A stretch of 64,000 bases of DNA from NCBI GenBank assembly GCA_002211745.1, contig CP022114.1, positions 186,001-250,000 of the forward strand, written 5' to 3'. Below, in pieces: positions 41,097 through 51,053 of this stretch. This DNA is from Kluyvera genomosp. 3 (lineage in GTDB: Bacteria; Pseudomonadota; Gammaproteobacteria; Enterobacterales; Enterobacteriaceae). The notes below the pieces were generated by a model that did not search any database, was not told the origin of the DNA, and worked only from the letters and a program-made list of their open reading frames with translations. Position numbers and translations under genes: made by a program. Each line of letters starts with the position of its first letter. The first letter of the stretch is position 1.

Positions 41097-43165
41097 ATGT
41101 CTGAGAATACTTTTCTGGTGGAAATCGGCACTGAAGAGCTGCCACCGAAAGCACTGCGCAACCTGGCGGAATCTTTTGCGGCAAACGTGACCGCAGAGCT
41201 GGATAACGCTGGCCTCGCGCACGGTAAAGTTGAATGGTTTGCTGCGCCGCGCCGTCTGGCGCTGAAAGTGGCAAATCTGGCGGCTGCGCAAGCGGATCGC
41301 GAAGTCGAAAAACGCGGTCCGGCAATTGCCCAGGCGTTCGACGCCGAAGGTAAACCGAGCAAAGCGGCTGAAGGTTGGGCGCGCGGCTGCGGTATCACCG
41401 TCGATCAGGCCGAGCGTCTGACCACTGACAAAGGCGAATGGCTGCTGTATCGCGCACACGTTAAAGGTGAAAGCACCGAAGCGCTGCTGCCGAACATGAT
41501 TGCCAACTCACTGGCTAAGCTGCCCATTCCTAAGCTGATGCGCTGGGGCGCAAACGACGTACACTTCGTGCGCCCGGTGCACACCGTGACCCTGCTGCTG
41601 GGCGATAAAGTGATTCCGGCGACTATCCTGGGCATTCAGTCCGATCGCGTTATTCGCGGCCACCGCTTTATGGGCGAGCCTGAGTTCACTATCGACAATG
41701 CTGACCAGTATCCGCAAATTCTGCTGGAACGCGGCAAGGTGGTGGCTGACTACGAGGCGCGTAAAGCCAAAATCAAAGCGGACGCGGAAGAAGCGGCTCG
41801 TAAGATTGGCGGTGTTGCTGACCTGAGTGAAAGCCTGCTGGAAGAAGTCACCTCGCTGGTGGAATGGCCGGTGGTGCTGACGGCGAAGTTTGAAGAGAAA
41901 TTCCTCGCGGTACCGGCGGAAGCGCTGGTGTACACCATGAAGGGCGACCAGAAGTACTTCCCGGTTTACGACAACGCGGGCAAGCTGCTGCCAAACTTCA
42001 TCTTCGTCGCGAACATCGAATCGAAAGATCCGACCCAGATTATCTCCGGTAACGAGAAGGTCGTTCGTCCGCGTCTGGCGGATGCCGAGTTCTTCTTCAA
42101 TACCGACCGTAAAAAGCGTCTGGAAGATAACCTGCCGCGTCTGCAAACCGTGCTGTTCCAGCAACAGCTGGGCACTCTGCGCGACAAGACTGACCGCATT
42201 CAGGCGCTGGCAGGCTGGATTGCCGGCCAGATTGGCGCTGACGTGAACCATGCCACTCGTGCGGGCCTGCTGTCTAAGTGTGACCTGATGACCAACATGG
42301 TCTTCGAGTTCACTGACACTCAGGGCGTGATGGGATGCACTACGCGCGTCACGATGGTGAAGCGGAAGATGTAGCTGTGGCGCTTAACGAGCAGTATCAG
42401 CCGCGCTTTGCCGGTGATGACCTGCCGTCTAACCCGGTAGCCTGCGCACTGGCGATCGCCGATAAGATGGACACCCTCGCGGGTATCTTCGGTATCGGCC
42501 AGCATCCAAAAGGCGACAAAGACCCGTTTGCGCTGCGTCGTGCCGCGCTGGGCGTGCTGCGTATCATCGTTGAGAAGAACCTCAATCTGGATCTGCAGAC
42601 CCTCACCGAAGAAGCGGTGCGTCTGTATGGCGACAAGCTGACCAACGGCAAAGTTGTTGATGATGTTATCGACTTCATGCTCGGCCGCTTCCGCGCCTGG
42701 TATCAGGATCAGGGCTACACCGTCGACACCATTCAGGCCGTGCTGGCGCGTCGTCCGACTCGTCCGGCAGACTTTGATGCGCGTATGAAGGCGGTGTCTC
42801 ACTTCCGCACTTTAGAGGCTGCATCTGCGCTGGCAGCAGCCAACAAACGTGTATCCAACATCCTGGCGAAGTCCGACGAGACGCTGAACGAGCGCGTGAA
42901 CGCTGCGACGCTGAAAGAGCCGGAAGAGATTGCGCTGGCGATGCAGGTTGTGGTGCTGCGCGATAAGCTGGAGCCGGTCTTCGCCGCAGGGCGTTACCAG
43001 GAAGCGCTGGTAGAGCTGGCAGAGCTGCGTGAGCCGGTCGATGCCTTCTTCGAGAAGGTGATGGTAAACGTCGAGGATAAAGACCTGCGTATTAACCGTC
43101 TCTCTATGCTCGAAAAACTGCGTGAGCTTTTCCTGCGTGTGGCGGATATTTCGCTGCTCCAGTAA
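41097..43165 (+). CDS. glyS: Glycine--tRNA ligase beta subunit (frameshifted)
   Basis: tRNA-binding subunit of glycyl-tRNA synthetase with an HD-like domain and C-terminal anticodon-binding domain. [20 protein letters not shown] start, nine bases after glyQ. One G missing at 42332-42334 ([17 protein letters not shown] expected). Repaired length 689 residues, exactly E. coli's. Followed by a strong terminator. Confidence 0.96.
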
Positions 43166-43182
43166 CACGAAAGCGTTAAATA

Positions 43183-43209
43183 AAAACCTGCCATATGGCA
43201 GGTTTTTTT
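43183..43209 (+). terminator. Terminator of glyQS
   Basis: AAACCTGCC-ATAT-GGCAGGTTTTTTT, nine-base-pair stem and T-run, 17 bp after glyS. Confidence 0.92.
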
Positions 43210-43319
43210 ATATCTATTGTTTTATTACGCAAACCATTAATAATGGTCTGATTTATATTGAATGTAATTGTATTGATAAATGAGAAATATTTTAGGAATA
43301 CATCAAAATAAGTCCGTGC

Positions 43320-43492
43320 TTATTTTAAGGTAGAATTCCGGTGGGTGCTTGAGACTGTTTGTCTCAGGTATTCATCGAAAGGCAGACAGAGAAAAGCCCC
43401 ACCTGACTCTAAATCAGAATGAGGCCGCCTCTATGCATGAACACCATAAGGGTAGCCTCTTACTTGTTGAAAATCAACACAGGAGGCGAAGG
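43320..43492 (+). promoter_or_regulatory. hok-type leader with antisense (sok-like) target region
   Basis: 173 nt upstream of the hokA start contains the structured leader typical of hok mRNAs: GAGACTGTTTGTCTC hairpin, GAGGC/GCCTC repeats and a short upstream reading frame (MHEHHKGSLLLVENQHRRRR, 43433 onward) in the mok position, in frame with hokA. A sok-type antisense RNA would be transcribed leftward here; I cannot fix its ends. Confidence 0.5.
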
Positions 43493-43645
43493 ATGCCGCA
43501 AAAATCTATGTTGTATAGTTTAATAGTGATATGTCTCACTATTCTATAGTTTACCTGGATGGTTCGTGATTCATTATGTGAATTGCATATTAAGCAAGGC
43601 CATACTGAGTTAGCGGCATCTTTAGCCTGCGATATTAAACAGTAA
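43493..43645 (+). pseudogene. hokA: hokA toxin gene with internal amber codon
   Basis: Hok/Gef small membrane toxin, type I toxin-antitoxin. The 51-codon frame reads MPQKSMLYSLIVICLTIL, then TAG at 43547-43549 (codon 19), then FTWMVRDSLCELHIKQGHTE and a tail with the family's Cys residues, stop TAA 43643. Same locus as E. coli hokA, between glyS and cspA. The lesion is a nonsense codon, not a frame loss, so it is probably real: the membrane helix is cut and the toxin dead. GGAGGCGAAGG precedes the start. Confidence 0.82.
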
Positions 43646-43651
43646 GGGCTT

Positions 43652-43673
43652 ATGGCGGGGATTATCCCGCCAT
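43652..43673 (+). terminator. Hairpin at the hokA 3' end
   Basis: ATGGCGGG-GATTAT-CCCGCCAT, seven bases after the hokA stop; hok mRNAs carry a 3' foldback element, and this is the likely 3' structure. Confidence 0.55.
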
Positions 43674-43728
43674 TCTGACGGTGTGATGCATTCTCAATGC
43701 ACCCGATTAGATTGAGCTAAATAATATA

Positions 43729-43757
43729 AAAGCCTCCTGCATGCGGGAGGCTTTTTC
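43729..43757 (+). terminator. Intrinsic terminator
   Basis: AAAGCCTCC-TGCATGC-GGGAGGCTTTTT between the hokA relic and the ABC-F gene. Confidence 0.85.
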
Positions 43758-43945
43758 CTTTACGTATCGCATACTGAGTAAAAAATAGTCTTGAAATCCA
43801 CCGGGCAATACGTTTATCCTTTGCCGCGACGAATCCCTCGTCTCACTGAGGCACACTGAAAATGGACAAACACACCTGCTGAATTCGAATCCTTGCCGGG
43901 CACACGCCACGGGCAGGGAGTTATTGATTTCACTCAGGAGTGCTT

Positions 43946-45564
43946 ATGGCCCATTGTGCGCAATCCCCTTCTTTTATTTTGCATCAAGTCACCTGTCAAT
44001 TTGCGACGGGCGATACTCTTTTTGGCCCGCTGAATCTGTCGCTGGAGCGGTCGCGGTGCGGCTTGGTCGGGCGTAACGGCGTGGGTAAAACCCGTTTACT
44101 GCGCCTGCTGGCGGATAAAGATCTCCCTTCTGAGGGACATATTGAGTCACTCTCTTCATGGGCATATGTGGCGCAGCAACATGCCATAACCGCTGAGACG
44201 ACGCTGTCTATGCTGCTCGGCTATGACATGCACTTTGCCGCGTTGCAACGTATGGCGAGCGGCAACGGGCAGGCCGAAGATGTTGAGCTACTCGATGGCT
44301 ATTGGGATCTGCCCGAGCGCCTGAACACCGCGTTTCAGGCGGCGGGGCTGGGCGGCCTTGACCCGAAGCGTCCTGCGATTTCGCTAAGCGGCGGCGAACG
44401 GGTGAAAGCGCTGCTCTGCGCGGCGTTTACCTCGGGGCGGACTATTTACTCCTCGATGAACCGACCAACCACCTCGATCGCTCCGGGCGCGAGTGGTTTT
44501 ACCGCCAGCTTGATGAGTGGCGAGGCGGGGCGCTTATCGCCAGCCACGATCGCGAACTTCTGGCACGAATGCCGCGTATCCTTGAACTGACGGCTTCGGC
44601 CCTACGCAGCTACGGCGGCAACTATGCGGATTATCAGCAGCAGCGTGATACTGAACAGGCGGCGGCGAGTGCGGCGCTGGATCATGCTCGGACCGAACGC
44701 CGTCGCGTTCGGGCGCGTTTGCAAAAGGAGCATGATGATTGCCAGCGGCGTTCGGCGAAAACCCTGCGTACCGTAGATAGCCTGAATATCGCTTCTTTTG
44801 AACGCGTAAAGTACAAAGGCGCGGCACGCGAGAGGCCTGGCACGTTGCTCAATCAGCATCGGCAGCAACATGTGGTGCTTAATGATGCGGTGACACAGGC
44901 GCGAGAGCGTGTGGAAGACGACGCTCCGGTCATGTTTACCCTACCCGGAAGCCAGGTGGCGGCGGGCAAGCAGGTGTTGGTGCTGGAGTCGTTGCAATTG
45001 GCTCATTCGTCGACGCCGCCTCTCAACTGGCGGCTGGACGGCCCGATGCGTGTGGCGCTTCGCGGCCCCAACGGTTGTGGAAAAACGACGTTGCTGAAAA
45101 CGCTAATGGGACTGGCGCCACCGCTGAGCGGGTGTTGTCAGCTATCGGTGAATACGGCCTGGCTGGATCAACATCTTACCCAACTGGATCTTTCACTCTC
45201 CGTCATGGCACATCTGCGGGCGGGAGAAACGCCATTGGAGGAGGGCGCGCTGCGGACCCGGCTGGCACAGCTTCAACTGGGCGCAGATAAGGTTAATCTG
45301 CCGCTGGCGGCGCTGAGCGGCGGCGAACGCTTAAAGGCGGCGCTGGCTTGTGTGTTGTGGCGTCGGGCATCGACGCAGCTTTTGCTGTTGGATGAGCCTA
45401 CCAACCATCTCGATCTGGCATCGGTGCAGGCGATTGAGGCGGCGTTAGCGGGATTTCCCGGCGCGATGATTGTGGCGTCGCACGATGAGGCGTTTTTACA
45501 GGGGTTGCGGCTGACACACAGCCTGACGTGGCAAGAGAGCGGCTGGATTTTTACGGCGTTATAA
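43946..45564 (+). CDS. ABC-F family ATPase (frameshifted)
   Basis: Soluble twin-cassette ATPase without membrane domains, of the ribosome-acting ABC-F class. Cassette 1: Walker A GRNGVGKTR, signature LSGGERVKALL, Walker B YLLLDEPTNHLD (cut by a lost G near 44435). A charged linker (about 215-310, EQAAASAALDHARTERRRVR) follows. Cassette 2: Walker A GPNGCGKTT, LSGGERLKAAL, LLLLDEPTNHLDL. Repaired length 539 residues. ATG at 43946 has CAGGAG six bases upstream. Closest kind is the Uup/YheS-like branch; a resistance role cannot be asserted. Confidence 0.88.
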
Positions 45565-45595
45565 ATAAAAAAATCCCGCCATAAGGCAGGGATTT
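45564..45595. terminator. Terminator between ABC-F gene and cspA
   Basis: AAATCCCGCC-ATAA-GGCAGGGATTT with A-run on the left and T on the right; serves cspA on the minus strand (seven T) and the ABC-F gene on the plus strand. Confidence 0.85.
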
Positions 45596-45616
45596 ATAAT
45601 TCTTAGCGGCGTGAAC

Positions 45617-45829
45617 TTACAGAGAAGTTACGTTGCCAGCTGCCGGGCCTTTAGCGCCGTTTTCGATGGTGAAGGAAACTTTCTGACCTTCGTCCAGGGA
45701 TTTGTAGCCATCGTTCTGGATAGCAGAGAAGTGTACGAACACGTCTTTAGAACCATCGTCAGGAGTGATGAAGCCGAAACCTTTGTCAGCGTTGAACCAT
45801 TTTACGATACCAGTCATTTTACCGGACAT
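45617..45829 (-). CDS. cspA: Major cold shock protein CspA
   Basis: 70-residue OB-fold RNA chaperone, essentially identical to E. coli CspA ([21 protein letters not shown]1 KGFGFI and RNP2 VFVHF). Binds single-stranded RNA/DNA and prevents structure at low temperature. Intact. AAGGTAATTTCT precedes the ATG. Its long leader is conserved (separate entry). Confidence 0.98.
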   Translation of the reverse strand: MSGKMTGIVKWFNADKGFGFITPDDGSKDVFVHFSAIQNDGYKSLDEGQKVSFTIENGAKGPAAGNVTSL

Positions 45830-45985
45830 AGAAATTACCTTTAAAAATTAAGTGAGCCTTACGGCGATATGGCATGCTTTACAGAATTTAAAGCGTAAAG
45901 GAAATGTCGCTACGAGGGGTACCAATGGATAACCTTGAAGGGAACTGCTTTACTCAACTGCTTTGTGGTCTGTATGTCAAACCGT
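45830..45985 (-). promoter_or_regulatory. cspA 5' UTR with cold box / RNA thermosensor
   Basis: The 156-nt leader matches the E. coli cspA leader over most of its length: ACGGTTTGACATACAGACC at the 5' end (cold box), CCCTTCAAGG and TACCCCTCGTAG in the middle, and GCCATATCGCCG with AAGGTAAT before the ATG. In E. coli this RNA refolds at low temperature to allow translation. Start site inferred by alignment from memory. Confidence 0.85.
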
Positions 45986-46138
45986 GGGGCATTAACGCAT
46001 ACTTCAGGTCTTAAAAGCAAACGTTATCTGCCCATATTTTTCAACGGACCGGGAACATCCGGCGATCAAAATCACGCTAATATGCTGATAAATAGGTAGA
46101 CTTAGGCTTAGATGGGCGTTTGTAAAAAAGCGTCATGA
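45986..46138. other. cspA promoter region
   Basis: Contains upstream promoter elements of cspA (minus strand) and ends at the terminator of the neighbouring transporter gene. No reading frame seen. Confidence 0.5.
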
Positions 46139-46164
46139 AACCCCGGCAGACTGGCTGCCGGGGT
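46139..46164 (-). terminator. Terminator of the AAHS transporter gene
   Basis: CCCCGGCAG-ACTGG-CTGCCGGGG followed on the minus strand by TTTC; six bases after the stop codon. Confidence 0.75.
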
Positions 46165-46169
46165 AAAAA

Positions 46170-47542
46170 TTAGACTTTTTGCGCCGACTCCGGCAGCGAT
46201 GCCGGGCCACTGGCACCTTGATTCTGCTGACGTTTACTGGCCACGTGTTTGATCATCAGCGCAATCGCGGACAGCACCGCCGGGATAGCCAGCAGGGCGA
46301 AAATGGTTTTAAAGGACAGTTCGGCCTGCATCAGGAATGCGCCGCTGAAAGCGCCAAGAATCCCCCCGAAGCGACCCAGTCCCAGCATCCAGGCGACGCC
46401 GGTGGCGCGCCCCTGCGTTGGGTAGAATCCAGCGGCCAGCGCGGGCATTGACGACTGTGCGCCGTTCATGATGGTGCCAGCGATAAACACCATCACGCCC
46501 ATCAGCACCAGGCTGCTGGTTGAGAAACCTACCAGGCAGACAAAGACGCCGGTCAGCAGATATCCTACTGCCACCACCTTATTCGGGTTAATTTTGTCCA
46601 TCAGCGCGCCCAGTACCAGCACGCCAATACCGCCACCCAGTGGGAACAGAGCGGTAATCACCGAAGCCTGGCTCAGGGTCGCGCCGGTTTCGCGGATCAG
46701 CAGCGGCAGCCAGCTGGTCAGCAGATAGAAAATCAGCAGCCCCATGAAGTAGGTCAGGCACAGCATGATGGTGCCCACAAGGTAGCGTGGGGAGAAAATC
46801 ACGCCCAGCGCGGATTGTTCCTTCACCTGGCCGGCCTCCTGCAACACAAAGTGGGTGTTGTCAGGTAACGGCGCGATACGGCGCAAAATACGGGCTATCT
46901 GTTGTTGAGGCTGGTTTTTTACCGCCAGATAACGCGCGGACTCCGGCAGCAGGAAGATGAGCGCTACAGCCAGCGTCAGCGGCATCACGCCACCGAGAAT
47001 CAGCACGCTCTGCCAGCCATAGTGTGGGATCAGCCATGCGGAGATAAAACCACCCATTGAGGAGCCAATCGGGAAGCCGACGAACATCAGGTTGACCAGC
47101 AGCGCGCGGCGGCGTTCCGGTGCGTATTCGCTCATCAGCGTCGCGGCGTTTGGCATTGCAGCCCCAGCCCCAGGCCGGTTAAGAAGCGCAGGACGGTCAG
47201 CTGCGTCAGCGAGGTGGCGAACGCGGTAATCAAACTGAAGCCGCCAAAGACCAGAATGGACAGGACCAGCACTTTTTTACGGCCGATACGGTCAGCCATT
47301 GGGCCTGCGGTTAATGCGCCCACGGCGAGACCAACTAGCGCGGCGCTCATTACAGGGCCGAGATCGGACTTCTGCACGCCCCATTCTTGTACCAGGTCAG
47401 AGGCAATAAAGCCGATAATGGCGGTATCAAATCCATCCATAGCGACGGTCACAAAGCACAGCACCAGTATCATCCACTGGTACTTTGAGAAAGGATGGCG
47501 GTTGATAAAAGCCTGAATATCCGTTGTTGTCTGTGTTGTCAT
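46170..47542 (-). CDS. AAHS-family aromatic acid:H+ symporter (MFS; frameshifted)
   Basis: Major facilitator protein of the PcaK/BenK/MhbT group that imports aromatic acids such as hydroxybenzoates. Twelve helices. AAHS signature DGFDTAIIGFIASDL in helix 1 and the MFS loop motif GPMADRIGRKKVLVLS are present. One G missing near 47163 (LGLGAAMPNAATLMSEY expected). Repaired length 457 residues. No ring-cleavage genes are next to it, so the actual substrate is open. Confidence 0.86.
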
Positions 47543-47861
47543 GCGGTAATTCCTGCTAAGCGTTGTCAGAGAGCGGGTTTATCCTCTTGTCTCTCTCACG
47601 GGTAATGAGGTGTTTGGGCGATTATCGAACGTATTGTCGTTAATCGTTCATTTAATCAAATCACTTACCCGGCCTTCCCACAACGTGCCGTCCGGCGGAA
47701 GTGTGCGATTATCGTTCCCTGTGCCCACGAGGAAACGCTGATTTAACTAAAAATGATTGAATATCATTATATTAGAGTGCTTTTTCTTATCTGATTTCAT
47801 TGCCATAAATGTGATGGATGCAACAGGTTGTTAACATTTCTACAGAACGGCAGGGGAACGC
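47543..47861. other. Intergenic region before yiaF
   Basis: About 320 bp between divergent genes. It holds the promoters of the AAHS transporter (minus) and of yiaF (plus); no operator could be named. No significant reading frame. Confidence 0.5.
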
Positions 47862-48014
47862 ATGAAAAAGGTATCTTGCGGCGCGGCTCTGGACTATCCT
47901 TGTCACCGTCAGGCACGCGTGTGCCGGTTTGCGCTTTTTTTGGCTGAAGGAGTAAAAAAATGGCGACAGGAAAGTCCTGCTCTCGCTGGTTTGCGCCTGT
48001 TGCGGCGTTGTTGA
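47862..48014 (+). CDS. Possible short leader ORF overlapping the yiaF start
   Basis: ATG at 47862 with AGGGG six bases upstream opens a 50-codon frame (MKKVSCGAALDYPCHRQ...) that runs across the yiaF start at 47960 in another frame and stops at 48012-48014. It spans the palindrome GGCACGCGTGTGCC. It may be a translated leader controlling yiaF, or chance; yiaF has its own good ribosome site (GAAGGAG). Confidence 0.25.
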   Translation: MKKVSCGAALDYPCHRQARVCRFALFLAEGVKKWRQESPALAGLRLLRRC

Positions 48015-48669
48015 TGGTTGTTAGCCTGAGTGGGTGTTTTGATAAGGAAGGCGATCAGCGTAAAGCATTCGTCGATTTCCTGCAGAATACAGTAATGCGT
48101 GGCGGTGAACGCCTGCCAACGCTGACCGCTGACCAGAAAAAACAATTCGGTCCGTTTGTGTCCGACTACGCCGTCATTTATGGCTATTCACAGCAGGTGA
48201 GTCAGGCGATGGACGCGGGTCTGCGTCCGGTTGTTGATAGCGTGAACGCTATTCGCGTACCGCAGGATTACATGACCCAGCGTGAGCCTCTGCGTCAGGC
48301 AAATGGTTCGCTGGGCGTACTGAGCCAGCAGCTGCAAAACGCCAAAATGCAGGCTGATGCCGCGCACGCTGCGCTGAAGCAGGCGGACGATCTGAAGCCG
48401 GTCTTCGATCAGGTCTATAGCAAAGTGGTTACCGCCCGTCGCAGGCGCTGGAGCCGCTGATCCCTGCCGCGCAGGTCTTCACTCAGCAGTTGGTGCAGGT
48501 TGGCGACTTTGTTGCTCAGCAGGGCACGCAGGTGAGCTTCGTGGCAAACGGTATCCAGTTCCCGACGTCACAGCAGGCAAGCCAGTATAACTCGCTGATT
48601 GGCCCGCTTGCGGCACAGCACCAGGCCTTTAGCCAGGCGTGGACGGCGGCAGTGAACGCCACTAAATAA
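47960..48669 (+). CDS. yiaF: DUF3053 lipoprotein YiaF (frameshifted)
   Basis: Predicted outer-envelope lipoprotein of unknown function. N-terminal MATGKSCSRWFAPVAALLMVVSLSGC, lipobox LSGC, lipidated Cys26, then a long helical domain (DKEGDQRKAFVDFLQNTVM). One C missing at 48435-48437 (TAPSQALEPLIPAAQ expected); repaired C-terminus SQAWTAAVNATK, 236 residues, E. coli length. GAAGGAG seven bases before the ATG. Confidence 0.92.
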
Positions 48670-48678
48670 GCATAATGG

Positions 48679-48700
48679 CAGCCCGGCACCCGCCGGGCTG
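48679..48700. terminator. Terminator between convergent yiaF and ghrB
   Basis: CAGCCCGGC-ACCC-GCCGGGCTG, a strong stem nine bases after yiaF and eight before the ghrB stop. Confidence 0.75.
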
Positions 48701-48707
48701 TATCGTT

Positions 48708-49682
48708 TTATCCCGCAACCTGCGGGTTCACGCAGTTCTTCTCTACCTTCCCTTGCAGCGCATCAATCAGGTTATCTACCGCGCAGGCCGCCATGTTGTA
48801 GCGGGTTTCGTGCGTAGCGGAGCCAATGTGCGGCAGGGCGACGACATTGGGCATCTTCAGCAGCGGGGAGCTGGCTGGCAGCGGCTCCTGCTCGAACACG
48901 TCCAGACCGGCGGCGTGGATATCGCCGTTACGCAGCGCGGAGATCAGCGCCTTCTCATCAACCACCGGGCCACGGCCCGCGTTGATAAAGATGGCGGAGG
49001 ACTTCATGCGGGCAAACTGCTCGGCGCCGAACAGATGGTACGTTTCATCGGTCAGCGGCAGGATCAGACAGACAAAATCGGCTTCATCCAGCAGCGTGTT
49101 GAGGTCGCAGTAGCGAGCGTTGAAACGCTCCTCTGCTTGCTCATGGCGACGGCGTGCGTTGTAGAGAATCGGCATATTGAAGCCGAAATGGGCACGCTGT
49201 GCCAGCGCCATCCCGATGCGGCCCATGCCGACAATCCCCAGCGTCTTATGGTGTACATCGATACCAAACCAGTCCGGCCCGATGCTCTTCGTCCACTCAC
49301 CGCCCTTCACCCGCTCGGCCACTTCGACCACTCGACGGGCGGAGCTGAGTACCAGCGCCATCACCGTGTCGGCGACCGTTTCGGTCAGTACCGTCGGCGT
49401 GTGCATCAGCAGTACGCGACGGGCGTTGAGCGCCTCGACGTCAAAATTATCGTAGCCCACGGAGATGGTGGACGTCGCGCGAAGCTTCGGCATCTTCTCC
49501 AGCAGGGCGGTATTGACGGTTTCGCTTGAGCCCAGCAGACCTTCCGCGTTGGCGAATGCCTGAGCGTGTTGCGCCACCGTCTCCGGGCGTAGGTTAGGTA
49601 CCTGGGTAACGGAAAAATGTTCTTCCAGGCGACGTAGCAAATCGTCAGGTAACGCTTTGTAGAGAATAATGGACGGCTTCAT
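48708..49682 (-). CDS. ghrB: Glyoxylate/hydroxypyruvate/2-ketoaldonate reductase
   Basis: D-isomer-specific 2-hydroxyacid dehydrogenase (NADPH-preferring) reducing 2-ketogluconate to gluconate, as well as glyoxylate and hydroxypyruvate. 324 residues, intact. Rossmann motif GIVGMGRIG (about residues 150-158) and catalytic Arg (INAGRGPVV), Glu (DVFEQEPL) and His (LPHIGSAT). Twenty-one bases separate it from the repaired kguT stop, making it the last gene of the 2-ketogluconate operon, in the position where Pseudomonas has kguD. Confidence 0.94.
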   Translation of the reverse strand: MKPSIILYKALPDDLLRRLEEHFSVTQVPNLRPETVAQHAQAFANAEGLLGSSETVNTALLEKMPKLRATSTISVGYDNFDVEALNARRVLLMHTPTVLTETVADTVMALVLSSARRVVEVAERVKGGEWTKSIGPDWFGIDVHHKTLGIVGMGRIGMALAQRAHFGFNMPILYNARRRHEQAEERFNARYCDLNTLLDEADFVCLILPLTDETYHLFGAEQFARMKSSAIFINAGRGPVVDEKALISALRNGDIHAAGLDVFEQEPLPASSPLLKMPNVVALPHIGSATHETRYNMAACAVDNLIDALQGKVEKNCVNPQVAG

Positions 49683-49703
49683 GCGAATCTCCGTGAGTTA
49701 AAT

Positions 49704-50983
49704 TTAAGCGTGGCGTGCGCCAACGGGTAGCGATTGATTATGAGCAGGCTTAACAATCAAAGTTAGCCATACTGAGGCAAAAAGCGCTATCCCATAAAAA
49801 TGTAAGATGCCGACGGGCTGCCGGTAGCGCCGTTAAGATAGCCGACGAACCACGAGCCGAAGAATGAACCCAGTGCGCCCATGCTGTTAATCAGCGCCAT
49901 TGCACCGCCTGCGACGTTGCGCGGCAGCATCTCAGGAATGATGGCGAAGAACGGGCCGTACGGGGCGTACATTGCGGCACCGGCAATTACCAGCAGAATA
50001 TAAGAAAGCCAGAAGTGATCGGCGCCGACGGCCCAGGAGCCGATAAAGGCAAAACCGGCAAGCAGCAGCAGCGGCCAGACGAACAGGCGGCGGTTCTGCA
50101 ATTTATCAGAGGCCCAGGACACCACGATCATCGCCACCGTAGCGGCCAGATACGGCACGGAAGAGAGCCAGCCCACTTCGACCATCCCTAAGTTCGCGCC
50201 GCCGCTGCGGATGATGGATGGCAGCCACAGTACGAAACCGTAGACCCCGATGCTCCAGGCAAAATACTGCATGCACAGCAGAATCACATTCCGTGAACGG
50301 AAAGCTTCGCCGTAGTTACGAACGGCCTTAATTCCCTGCTGTTCGCGTTCCAGCTGCGCCTGAAGCGCGGCTTTTTCAGATTCATTCAACCAGCCGACCT
50401 GTGATGGCTTATCTTTTACCAGCACCCACCAACAGAAGGCCCAGATGACCGCCGGGAAGCCTTCGATAATAAACATCTCGCGCCAGCCGAGCGCCTGAAT
50501 CAGATAGCCCGATACCACCGACATCCACAGTACCGTGACCGGGTTGCCGAGGATGAGAAACGTGTTGGCACGTGAGCGTTCCGACTTCGTAAACCAGTTG
50601 CTGATGTAAATCAGCATGGCGGGCATGACGGCGGCCTCGACGACGCCGAGAATAAAGCGAATTGCCGCCAGCGCCGGAATATTGGTGACCATCCCGGTCA
50701 GTGAGGCACAGACGCCCCACAGCACCAGGCAGGTAAAGATCAGCTTACGTACGCTGCGGCGTTCGGCGTAGATGGCGCCGGGAATCTGGAAGAAGAAATA
50801 GCCGAGGAAGAACAGGGCGCCCAGCAGGGAGGAGATCCCTTTGGTAATGCCCAGATCTTCGGTGATCCCGGCGGCGGAGGCGAAACTAAAGTTCGCGCGG
50901 TCAAGGTACGCCAGGCTGTACGTGATAAACACGATCGGCATGATGTACCACCAACGTTTTGCTGCGTTTGTTGAGCTGTTCAT
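49704..50983 (-). CDS. kguT: 2-ketogluconate transporter-like MFS permease (frameshifted)
   Basis: Anion:cation symporter family MFS protein, twelve helices, similar to sugar-acid transporters (KguT, GarP, DgoT type). Helix 1 FITYSLAYLDRANFSFASA and GFPAVIWAF are family features. It stops early at 49787 because one G is lost at 49791-49793; the repaired tail continues GIALFASVWLTLIVK and ends at TAA 49706-49704, 426 residues. Symbol assigned from its place between kguK and a 2-ketoaldonate reductase; substrate is an inference. Confidence 0.8.
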
Positions 50984-51053
50984 AGGCCTGCCTCTATTGT
51001 CGCTTCGCCGCCGCTGTATGTAGGGTACAGGGTGGCACTATCGTAACGTGACG

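Noticed and set aside
43493-43645. Functional Hok toxin
   Set aside because: An in-frame TAG at codon 19 cuts the membrane helix; adding a G or C nearby does not give a Hok-like sequence, so it is not one of the run-length errors.
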